In this document: in pieces, positions 1 to 6,579 of the stretch
Layout of the letters: each line of letters begins with the position of its first letter
Numbering within the stretch: the first letter of the stretch is position 1
Assembly (NCBI GenBank): GCA_002309215.1
Contig: DBXG01000013.1
Location: 1-21,401, forward strand
Direction: 5' to 3'
DNA from: Alphaproteobacteria bacterium UBA1218
GTDB lineage: Bacteria > Pseudomonadota > Alphaproteobacteria > Rs-D84
DNA: 21,401 nucleotides
Program-made: the position numbers and the translations under genes
Notes under the pieces: model-generated
What the model saw: the letters and a program-made list of their open reading frames with translations, nothing else
Databases searched by the model: none
Told to the model about the DNA's origin: nothing

Positions 1-135
1 ATTACCCAGAAAATGGCTGAATTTACTGGACGCAAGGAAAAAGAAGTTTTTGATGCTATGGAACGTGATAACTGGATGGATGCTGAAGCGGCAAAGAAGT
101 TCGGTTTGGTTGATGGCATATTAAATCGTAAATAA
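1..135 (+). CDS. clpP: ClpP protease, C-terminal fragment (5' end outside window)
   Basis: This is the last 44 codons of the serine peptidase subunit of the ClpXP and ClpAP proteases. It reads in frame from base 1 to a TAA at 133-135. The fragment matches the ClpP C-terminus: a helix, then ERDNWM, then AxEAxKFGLVDGIL, ending just after. The Asp of ERD (codon 67-69) lines up with the catalytic triad Asp of E. coli ClpP; the Ser and His lie upstream of the window. The stop is only 23 nt before clpX, so the two are probably co-transcribed, the usual arrangement in proteobacteria. Identification rests on a short piece plus the clpX neighbour, but both agree. Confidence 0.93.
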   Translation: MTQKMAEFTGRKEKEVFDAMERDNWMDAEAAKKFGLVDGILNRK

Positions 136-158
136 TTTTATAAGACAGGGTTTATAAA

Positions 159-1415
159 ATGAGTGACGAAAAAAATACACCAGAAAATGCACAACAGTTT
201 TGCAGTTTTTGTGGTAAATCTGTGTATGAAGTAAAGAAATTAGTCAGTGGTCGTAATGTCTGCATTTGCGATGAATGCATCAATTTGTGCAATGATATTA
301 TGGCTGATGATAAAAAGACCAAGATTGAAACTGATACGGAAAAATTGCCTACGCCGTCCCAGATTTATAAATATCTGAATGAATATGTTATTGGTCAAGA
401 TGATGCCAAGCGTACTTTGGCGGTAGCAGTATATAACCACTATAAACGAAATAGCGCGTCTATTGCATCTAATGTAGAAATTCAGAAGTCAAATATTTTG
501 ATGATTGGTTCTACGGGGACTGGTAAAACATTATTTGCGCAAACTTTGGCGCGTGTATTGGATGTTCCTTTTGCGATTGCTGATGCAACCACTTTGACCG
601 AGGCTGGCTATGTCGGTGATGATGTTGAATCTGTTTTAACACGTTTATTGCAGAACGCGAATTTTGATGTTGAACGTGCGCAGAAAGGTATAATTTACAT
701 TGATGAAATTGATAAGATTTCCAGAAAATCTGAAAACCCATCTTTGACACGTGATGTATCTGGCGAAGGTGTGCAACAGGCTTTGTTGAAATTGATAGAA
801 GGAACAATCGCGAATGTTCCTGCAGGCGGTGGTGGTCGCAAGCACCCTGGGGAATCAACTGTGCAGTTGGACACCAGCAAGATTTTATTTATATGTGGTG
901 GTGCGTTTGACGGTCTGAACAAAATTATTGCAAATCGAACATCTGCGCGTGCGGGTATTGGTTTTGGTGCAGAAGTTGCCGGCAAGCAAGAGCGTGAGGA
1001 AAAAAACAGATTGTCAGATGTGCAATCTGTTGATTTGGTAAAGTTCGGTATAATTCCTGAATTGATTGGCCGTTTGCCGATTGTGACAACTTTGGATGCG
1101 TTGGACGAAAGCGCTTTGGTGAAGATTTTAACAGAACCAAAGAACGCGATTGTAAAACAATATGCGGCAATGTTGGATATGGACGGCATAAAATTGACTG
1201 TGACCAAAGACGGATTGACTGCAATTGCAAAAATGGCGATTGAACGTAAAACTGGTGCGCGTGGATTGCGGTCTATATTGGAAAAGATTTTATTGCAACC
1301 TATGTTTGATGCACCTGATAAAAAAGATTTACAAGAAATTGTTATTGATGCAGATGTTGTCAATGGTAAGAAATCACCGATTGAGATATATGCAGAAACC
1401 AAGAAAGTCGCTTGA
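159..1415 (+). CDS. clpX: ClpX, ATPase and unfoldase of the ClpXP protease
   Basis: ClpX is an AAA+ hexamer that recognises tagged proteins, unfolds them with ATP and feeds them to ClpP in the cytoplasm. All landmarks are present in 418 aa, a normal length. The N-terminal C4 zinc finger has Cys15, 18, 37 and 40. Walker A is GSTGTGKT (117-124), the GYVG pore loop is at 150-153, Walker B is IIYIDEID (178-185), and the RKH pore loop is at 227-229. The IGF tripeptide that docks on ClpP is at 267-269, the ELIGRLP arginine-finger region at 301-307, and sensor 2 GARGLR at 366-371. The Shine-Dalgarno is weak (ACAGGG). It follows clpP by 23 nt. No lon gene follows, unlike in many proteobacteria. Confidence 0.98.
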   Translation: MSDEKNTPENAQQFCSFCGKSVYEVKKLVSGRNVCICDECINLCNDIMADDKKTKIETDTEKLPTPSQIYKYLNEYVIGQDDAKRTLAVAVYNHYKRNSASIASNVEIQKSNILMIGSTGTGKTLFAQTLARVLDVPFAIADATTLTEAGYVGDDVESVLTRLLQNANFDVERAQKGIIYIDEIDKISRKSENPSLTRDVSGEGVQQALLKLIEGTIANVPAGGGGRKHPGESTVQLDTSKILFICGGAFDGLNKIIANRTSARAGIGFGAEVAGKQEREEKNRLSDVQSVDLVKFGIIPELIGRLPIVTTLDALDESALVKILTEPKNAIVKQYAAMLDMDGIKLTVTKDGLTAIAKMAIERKTGARGLRSILEKILLQPMFDAPDKKDLQEIVIDADVVNGKKSPIEIYAETKKVA

Positions 1416-1462
1416 TTTGGGTTTCATAAAATAAAAGTATTTTCTCGTACGTGGTGGGATAT

Positions 1463-1552
1463 GCCCTCCCTCCCGTTCGCTTTCGCTATTACACTTCGTT
1501 AAAACTTCGTGTAACAAGTCGCTACAGCGAAACATCTCCCTCCAAAGGGAGA
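1463..1552. repeat. Nested palindromic element between clpX and gene A
   Basis: This stretch between two convergent genes is packed with inverted repeats. Innermost is a unit with arms TTACA (1489-1493) and TGTAA (1510-1514) around the core CTTCGTTAAAACTTCG (1494-1509); the same unit occurs twice at 9131-9209. Around it, TTTCGCT (1481-1487) pairs with AGCGAAA (1526-1532). At the right end TCTCCCT (1535-1541) pairs with AGGGAGA (1546-1552) across a CCAA loop. CTCCCTCC is also directly repeated at 1466 and 1536. It looks like a REP- or MITE-like non-coding element. The right hairpin could also help end clpX transcription, but there is no good T-run. Confidence 0.6.
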
Positions 1553-1593
1553 ATTTTAGAGGTTTAGAGCATTAGAGAAAAAGGTATGTGGTG

Positions 1594-3900
1594 TTATTGT
1601 TTACAATATCCCCATAATTTATTCGCGCTGGTTGTTGTATAGAATGACTGTAATATTGTATCGTTTGTAATATCATGGAATCCATTATTGTCACTGTCTT
1701 GCCATGCTGTTGAGACCCATGTACCGTTTAATCGTTCGCATTCTTCGGATAATTCTTTTGTTAATGCAGAACGTATATCGTCCATCGCCCTTTGCACATC
1801 GGACAAAACGGCACGTGGTAAGACATAGTTATTGCTTTTGGTTGTTCTGGTGCAATTCTGCAACGCAAACTTAACAAGTTTTTGATATAAACTGCCAATA
1901 TAAGTATCACCACACACCGCATATACATCATCAGAACTTGTAGTTGAAATAGGTGCTTGTTTTTGTCCTGGACATATATAATTGGCTGGACATGGACAAC
2001 AATTAGGGTCTGATGTTGGAATACTAAAGGTAAAATCGTTGTCTAAACTGGTTGGGCAATCATTATCTGTTGGGGCTTTGTATAAAAAATATCCGAAATT
2101 GCAACTGGTGTACTTCTTTTTGTCTTTTGGACAATAGTAGTATGTTATCACAGGTGTGACAGATACATCAACTCTGTTAAATGGGTTGTTTTGTTCTTTA
2201 TTACATGTCGATATTGTTGCATAGGTAGATTCCCCGGGGGCATATGTTCGACACCCGTATGGGTAAGAATGTAAGGTGTCATTGGTTGATACAGCACAAA
2301 TTTCTTCGGTGTATTCTTTCAGTAATACCGGGCATTCTTGGGCAATTGTAGAGTCTGTGATTTTTGACATGGTTGATACCAGTACATCTAACCCTTCGGA
2401 TCCACCACCATATAAATTACTGCAAGTGTTCAATTTGTCCGCACATAATTCTTCGGATAATTCCAATGTTTGTCTGCTGCTTATACTGGATGCATCATCT
2501 GCAAAATCTTTCAGCGCCTCAGACTTATTAAGATAGCATTTATTCACAACTTGCAAACATTCTTTCTTTACATTCTGAACGCGATCCCGTTGTCCCTGAT
2601 ATATTTCAACAAGTGCCTGACGTAAAAATTCATCCCACACGTTTGTTGACACATCGCGACATGCATCCAAAGATACCTGGGCAAATTTTTGTTTTTTGTT
2701 CAATGTGTTTATAAAAGCCGAATTTTTGCTGTTTCTCAATACATCACCAGACAAAGATAATTGGTTTTCCAATTGATAAAAATCGGTGGAATATATTGGT
2801 TCACCCGTTGTGATGTTCAGATATTTTCCAGTAATATCCAAACAATGAACATAATTTTGTCCGCATGCTGTGTCTGCTGTGATATCTTGGCGAACCTGGG
2901 CAATGCAATCGTTTATTGACAATGCGTTATGTGCATCATAATTTTCAAGGCGCGCGTCTTGCATTTCGTGACGACTGGTTCTGATTGCAGCGTTTGCGTT
3001 TGTGGTTTTATTTTTTACACTTGTTGCCAATAATTCGCAATCGTTTTCAATGTACATACCGTATGCCGAGGCAATCATTTTAATATCTGATGAACTGCAT
3101 TGTTCGGATACAATTGCGGAACATTGTGAATTTACAGCATTATACAATGCTTCACCAGATAGGGTTGAGATATCATAACCGCGAATCAAGTCTGTTGTTT
3201 TCCATATTGATTTTATATCGCCAGCGATATCCAATGTTCCACTGGTGGACAAAGCGCTTTGTTTAGAGTTTGTTAGAACAGATTTGATATTTTTCAATGT
3301 GTTTGCGCTGTTTGATGTGTCCACTTTTATCCCTTGTTCCCCAGCAGATGCGGTTTGCATTGCTTTTACTTCGGCTGCAGTTTTAGAAATTGCGTCAATG
3401 TTAAAGTCGTGAAAATCTTGTAAACTGGTTGAAGTTTGAGATAGCAATCTTTCCTGGTCCTGAATTTGTTGCAATCTGGACGAACAAACACAGCGACGGT
3501 ATGTGTCATTTTGATTCGCACAAAACTGATCCATACAGGTGAAATAAGCATCACGACAGTTCACATAATTATTCCCAAAAGTGCGTGTTGCCACAGAACT
3601 TGTCGCTGCACGTGAAATACGTTTGTTCGTTGTCGCAGAACGTGCAACTGCTGTCCTGGTTGTTGCAGAACGTGCAGATACTGTTTTTGTTCCAGACCGT
3701 TGTTTCCTGGTTTGCTGGGTGGTAGAGCGCGAAACAGTAGAACGATTCGTCGTATTAGTTTTGGAGCGACTTGTCAATTGGCGTGGTGTAGATGCGTCAT
3801 TAGAATCTGAACGAATTATCGCATTCGACGAGCGAGCAGTCGCGCCGAAAGCATCAGCACACAAAAATAACCCCAGAAAAATCAGACAAATCTTTCTCAT
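1594..3900 (-). CDS. Paralog A: large secreted cysteine-rich protein, function unknown
   Basis: 768 aa, not recognised as a named family. A signal peptide (cleavage after AFGA, about residue 20) leads into a basic Ser/Thr/Arg-rich low-complexity region to about residue 108. Then comes the motif shared with B and C: Cys115, 122, 127, 137 and 139 spaced C-x6-C-x4-C-x9-C-x-C, with the signature CxDxYxxCMDxFC. Further shared blocks are LYxA...C (252-268), the ANAAIR helix (302-307), ACGQNYVHC (345-353), VWDEFL (421-426), a C-x6-C pair (448/455) and another (486/493). From about residue 585 it departs from B and C, with clusters such as CCPCPANYICPG (634-645). About 31 cysteines follow the signal peptide. 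It is probably exported to the periplasm or surface. AGG lies directly against the ATG, so the ribosome site is poor; the start is chosen for the signal peptide. Confidence 0.85.
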   Translation of the reverse strand: MRKICLIFLGLFLCADAFGATARSSNAIIRSDSNDASTPRQLTSRSKTNTTNRSTVSRSTTQQTRKQRSGTKTVSARSATTRTAVARSATTNKRISRAATSSVATRTFGNNYVNCRDAYFTCMDQFCANQNDTYRRCVCSSRLQQIQDQERLLSQTSTSLQDFHDFNIDAISKTAAEVKAMQTASAGEQGIKVDTSNSANTLKNIKSVLTNSKQSALSTSGTLDIAGDIKSIWKTTDLIRGYDISTLSGEALYNAVNSQCSAIVSEQCSSSDIKMIASAYGMYIENDCELLATSVKNKTTNANAAIRTSRHEMQDARLENYDAHNALSINDCIAQVRQDITADTACGQNYVHCLDITGKYLNITTGEPIYSTDFYQLENQLSLSGDVLRNSKNSAFINTLNKKQKFAQVSLDACRDVSTNVWDEFLRQALVEIYQGQRDRVQNVKKECLQVVNKCYLNKSEALKDFADDASSISSRQTLELSEELCADKLNTCSNLYGGGSEGLDVLVSTMSKITDSTIAQECPVLLKEYTEEICAVSTNDTLHSYPYGCRTYAPGESTYATISTCNKEQNNPFNRVDVSVTPVITYYYCPKDKKKYTSCNFGYFLYKAPTDNDCPTSLDNDFTFSIPTSDPNCCPCPANYICPGQKQAPISTTSSDDVYAVCGDTYIGSLYQKLVKFALQNCTRTTKSNNYVLPRAVLSDVQRAMDDIRSALTKELSEECERLNGTWVSTAWQDSDNNGFHDITNDTILQSFYTTTSANKLWGYCKQ

Positions 3901-3918
3901 CCTATACTTATTAAAATA

Positions 3919-3948
3919 ATGATATCAAAAACAGATTATTTTAGGCAA
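3919..3948 (-). promoter_or_regulatory. Candidate promoter for paralog A
   Basis: On the minus strand, TTGCCT (3943-3948) is followed after 18 bp by TATCAT (3919-3924), the same -10 sequence as in the infA promoter. It would give a leader of about a dozen bases before the ATG at 3900. The spacer is one base longer than ideal and the surroundings are AT-rich, so this is only a plausible reading. Confidence 0.35.
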
Positions 3949-3970
3949 GGGTATTTTGTAAAAAATGTAA

Positions 3971-3999
3971 ATAAAAAAACCTGCACTTAATTGCAGGTT
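3971..3999 (-). terminator. Rho-independent terminator of infA
   Basis: An 8-bp perfect stem, AACCTGCA (3978-3985) with TGCAGGTT (3992-3999), closes a 6-nt loop. On the minus strand it is followed by a run of T. It sits 10 nt past the infA stop and so separates infA from gene A. Confidence 0.85.
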
Positions 4000-4009
4000 T
4001 ATTGTTTGT

Positions 4010-4264
4010 TTATTTATGATTTGGGGCGCTGTCTGTTGATGCGTGTGTGCGTTCTACAAATGTTATGCGTCCCTTGTCTAAATCGTATGGTGTCATTTCT
4101 ACATGAACCTTTTCGCCAACATTAACCCAGATGCGAGCCTTGCGCATTTTGCCACACACAGTTGCCAATATAACATGGTCGTTTTCCAGACGGACACGAA
4201 ACATAGTGTTTGGCAATCTTTCTTCGACTGTGCCAGAAAAAACAATTACATCATCTTTTGCCAT
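4010..4264 (-). CDS. infA: Translation initiation factor IF-1
   Basis: IF-1 is a small S1/OB-fold protein that binds the 30S A site during initiation. The 84-aa product starts MAKDDVIVFSGTVEERLPN and carries the family hallmarks MFRVRLENDHVI, GKMRK and VEMTPYDLDKGRI. The reading frame extends upstream to 4348, but the ATG at 4262-4264 is chosen because it matches the family N-terminus and has GAGG eight bases before it. About 12 polar residues after the conserved end make it longer than the usual ~72 aa. It is a single-gene unit with its own promoter and terminator. Confidence 0.97.
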   Translation of the reverse strand: MAKDDVIVFSGTVEERLPNTMFRVRLENDHVILATVCGKMRKARIWVNVGEKVHVEMTPYDLDKGRITFVERTHASTDSAPNHK

Positions 4265-4292
4265 ATAAAACCTCGTATATCTAGTTGCTTGT

Positions 4293-4321
4293 ATGATATT
4301 CGCGTAAGCATTTAATTGCAA
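4293..4321 (-). promoter_or_regulatory. infA promoter
   Basis: On the minus strand, TTGCAA (4316-4321), a 17-bp spacer and TATCAT (4293-4298) form a good sigma-70-type promoter. It starts transcription about 20 nt before the infA ATG. Its -35 box lies inside the 9-bp inverted repeat shared with the divergent promoter of gene B. Confidence 0.7.
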
Positions 4322-4348
4322 GCAGTTTTTTATTTTATGTGCTTGCAA
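4316..4348. promoter_or_regulatory. Inverted repeat joining the -35 boxes of divergent infA and B promoters
   Basis: TTGCAAGCA (4316-4324) and TGCTTGCAA (4340-4348) are perfect inverse complements separated by 15 AT-rich bases. Each arm holds the -35 hexamer of one of the two divergent promoters. This may be a dimer-binding operator, or simply two identical -35 regions facing apart. Confidence 0.55.
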
Positions 4349-4371
4349 GGTGTCGTGTTTTTTGATAGAAT
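4343..4371 (+). promoter_or_regulatory. Promoter of the B-C operon
   Basis: TTGCAA (4343-4348), a 17-bp spacer and TAGAAT (4366-4371) make a good sigma-70-type promoter. The start point would fall near 4378, about 20 nt ahead of the ATG at 4397. It is the mirror image of the infA promoter. Confidence 0.7.
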
Positions 4372-4396
4372 AAAATCAAAATGTAGGGGTCCCATA

Positions 4397-6562
4397 ATGA
4401 AAATAGTTAGTCTTTTGTCGTTGTTTATGATTATTCCAACGTTTGCTTTTGGAGCGGGGCGGGAAGATAGCAATGTTGTTCGGGCTGGTGTGAATCGTGG
4501 TGCCCAGGCTGGTGCCAGAATGGCGGTAGGGGTTGCAATGCAAGTGCCTGGTGTAAAGAAAACAGAGGTTTCACAGGTTGGTTCGGACGCAACAAAAGAT
4601 ACAACTTCTGCACAAACGGGTTCTGGCGAATCGGGCTCTGCATCTACTGATACAGTGGTTGATTCTGGGTCTGTTGCGGATTGTCGTGATGCATATCGTG
4701 AATGCATGGATAATTTCTGTTTGTTGGATGAAAATCAGGGGGAACGGTGTGCGTGTTCAGATAATATCAATCGTGCAAAAAGTAAATTACAAGAAGTGTT
4801 GGATATTCAGGCAGAGGCTGATAAATTGTTCTCGGAGGGTGTTGAGCGTGAGCAATTAGGGGCCAAAGCTAGTTTAGTGTTTACAGAAGAGACTGCTGGT
4901 AATTCCAAAGTGTCTGGCAAGACATTTATGGCTTGGCTTGGTGGATCTGATGATGAAGATGGTGAGGTTGGTGAAGATGCAGAAATTGGTGATGAATTGT
5001 ATTCTATGGCAGCCAAATATTGTGAAAGTGAATTGAAGTCTTGTGGTAGCAAGGCAGAAATGGAAGAAATGCTGTATACGCGTGTGATTGCACAGGATTG
5101 TAAAAATTATGATGCATATTTGAAAGATCAGAAAGCAAATGCGGAATCAAATAAACGAATCGCAGAATCTGCTGTACGCAAAGCAAGACTTGAAATGTTA
5201 GATACAACAAACAAATATAATCGTGGTGAATGTTTGTTGGCTTATCGTTCTTGCATTGCTGATAAAGGTGGTTGTGGTGCTAATTTTGAGAATTGTTTAG
5301 ACGAAAATTTGTTAAAACGTCGTTCGAATGCGTGTGAAAATATTTTGGATCAGTGTATGGCTGTTCGTGATTATGTAAAACAAGATTGGGAAGAAGAATC
5401 TAAAAGTGTTTTGGCAGAAGCAGCCAAATATGCTGATAAAAACGAACGTGCAACTTGTTTGGCGCGCGCACAGAATTGTTTGGAAGAAAGTTGCTCGACA
5501 TCAACTAATGCAGAATGTTTAACGAATGTGAATGTTGCGGCTGGTATTTGTCCTGTGATTACAGAATGTGATGCCAAAGTCCCCGGGTTTCAGTCTGTTG
5601 TGAATGACAAGTTGGGATATTTGCGGACGAAGTTCTGTGAAAACGATATTGATAAATGTTTGCAGGATAAATGCGGTGTCGATTTTTCTAAGCCAGAATG
5701 TGTTGGAAAACAACCGTATGAAATTGCACAACTTTGTCCGCAGACAATGTTCCCGGCATGTAAAAATACAGAACATTTTTCGACGATTGTACAATCTGCC
5801 ATTTTGCAAATGGATTATCAGATGTTGCAGGGATGTGTAAATTATTTTGGTGAAAAATTAACGACGATGTGCGGGGCTGATATGGCTTGTTTACCAATAG
5901 TGACGGCCGCTACTGCGTTTGATAGTGTGCCGAAAGACGAACAAGAGAGAAATGATTTGGTTGCCAAGATTATTTCTGAATCGGATGCAGCTGTGGATGA
6001 GTTTTTCAAGCAGTTGGAACAAGACAAAACAGTTGCCGCATGTGTAGATAGTCAAAGTGTTTCAAATAAAAAACTAAAAGGTAAGAGTTCTTTGGCTGAT
6101 AGTGTGTTTGGTGCAGCTAAGTGGGTTGCAAAAAATTCTGCCGAGGCGCGTAATTTACGTGAAATGGATTCCAGAATTGCAGAATTGTCAAAAGCAGAAA
6201 GTGCAGAAAAGGCAAGACAAAATTGTTTAACCACATACAAGGCTGAAAAACCAGATGATTCAAAGAGCAATTATATGTATATAAAAAGTGTTTCGTTTGA
6301 ACCAAGTTTAAGAAATTGTCATGTTTGTCGTATGCAACAGGTTTGTGAGGAAGGTGGCGAATCTGGAATGTCTTCTGCATTGAAGGGGGCTGGTGGTGGT
6401 TTGGCTGCTGGTGCTGGTGTTGGAACAATGGCAAATGCTGGTATTGGAACTGCGATTGGTGCAGCTGTTGGTGCTGTTGGTGGCGGGCTTATGGGATTTT
6501 TCTCTGGCGGCAAGAAGAAGTTCTGTCAGGAAGTTGAGTCGTGCGAAGATATAAATATGTAA
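4397..6562 (+). CDS. Paralog B: large secreted cysteine-rich protein with C-terminal glycine zipper
   Basis: 721 aa, function unknown. The frame is open from 4316, but the ATG at 4397 has AGGGG upstream and begins a clear signal peptide (cleavage after AFGA, residue 20). A Ser/Thr/Gly-rich linker runs to about 94. Cys96, 103, 108, 118 and 120 repeat the C-x6-C-x4-C-x9-C-x-C motif of A and C. The C-x6-C-x4-C triplet recurs at 354/361/366 and 414/421/426, and C-x6-C steps run at 279-300 and 313/320. An acidic patch (184-200) precedes a conserved LYxxAxxxC helix. Near the end are RNCHVC (639-644), a Gly/Ala-rich stretch (664-704) resembling a glycine zipper, and a final CEDINM. It has 36 cysteines after the signal peptide. 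It is first in an operon with C, 17 nt apart. The glycine zipper hints at membrane insertion or assembly; that is an inference. Confidence 0.87.
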   Translation: MKIVSLLSLFMIIPTFAFGAGREDSNVVRAGVNRGAQAGARMAVGVAMQVPGVKKTEVSQVGSDATKDTTSAQTGSGESGSASTDTVVDSGSVADCRDAYRECMDNFCLLDENQGERCACSDNINRAKSKLQEVLDIQAEADKLFSEGVEREQLGAKASLVFTEETAGNSKVSGKTFMAWLGGSDDEDGEVGEDAEIGDELYSMAAKYCESELKSCGSKAEMEEMLYTRVIAQDCKNYDAYLKDQKANAESNKRIAESAVRKARLEMLDTTNKYNRGECLLAYRSCIADKGGCGANFENCLDENLLKRRSNACENILDQCMAVRDYVKQDWEEESKSVLAEAAKYADKNERATCLARAQNCLEESCSTSTNAECLTNVNVAAGICPVITECDAKVPGFQSVVNDKLGYLRTKFCENDIDKCLQDKCGVDFSKPECVGKQPYEIAQLCPQTMFPACKNTEHFSTIVQSAILQMDYQMLQGCVNYFGEKLTTMCGADMACLPIVTAATAFDSVPKDEQERNDLVAKIISESDAAVDEFFKQLEQDKTVAACVDSQSVSNKKLKGKSSLADSVFGAAKWVAKNSAEARNLREMDSRIAELSKAESAEKARQNCLTTYKAEKPDDSKSNYMYIKSVSFEPSLRNCHVCRMQQVCEEGGESGMSSALKGAGGGLAAGAGVGTMANAGIGTAIGAAVGAVGGGLMGFFSGGKKKFCQEVESCEDINM

Positions 6563-6579
6563 AAGGAAAGGGGTAGGTG

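Noticed and set aside
695..1402. Long open frame on the minus strand inside clpX
   Set aside because: Fully antisense to a conserved gene and with no ribosome site or protein-like motif. Several other long antisense frames within clpX, groEL and the YadA-type gene were dropped for the same reason.
1463..1552. CRISPR array or tRNA remnant in the palindromic region after clpX
   Set aside because: No regular repeat-spacer pattern and no cloverleaf. The signal is nested inverted repeats.
4265..4348. Upstream extension of IF-1 by 28 codons
   Set aside because: The conserved IF-1 N-terminus begins at the internal ATG at 4264, which has its own GAGG site, and the extension covers the infA promoter.
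4316..4396. Upstream extension of B by 27 codons
   Set aside because: It would place the start inside the promoter and before the signal peptide; the ATG at 4397 has a ribosome site and an ideal signal sequence.
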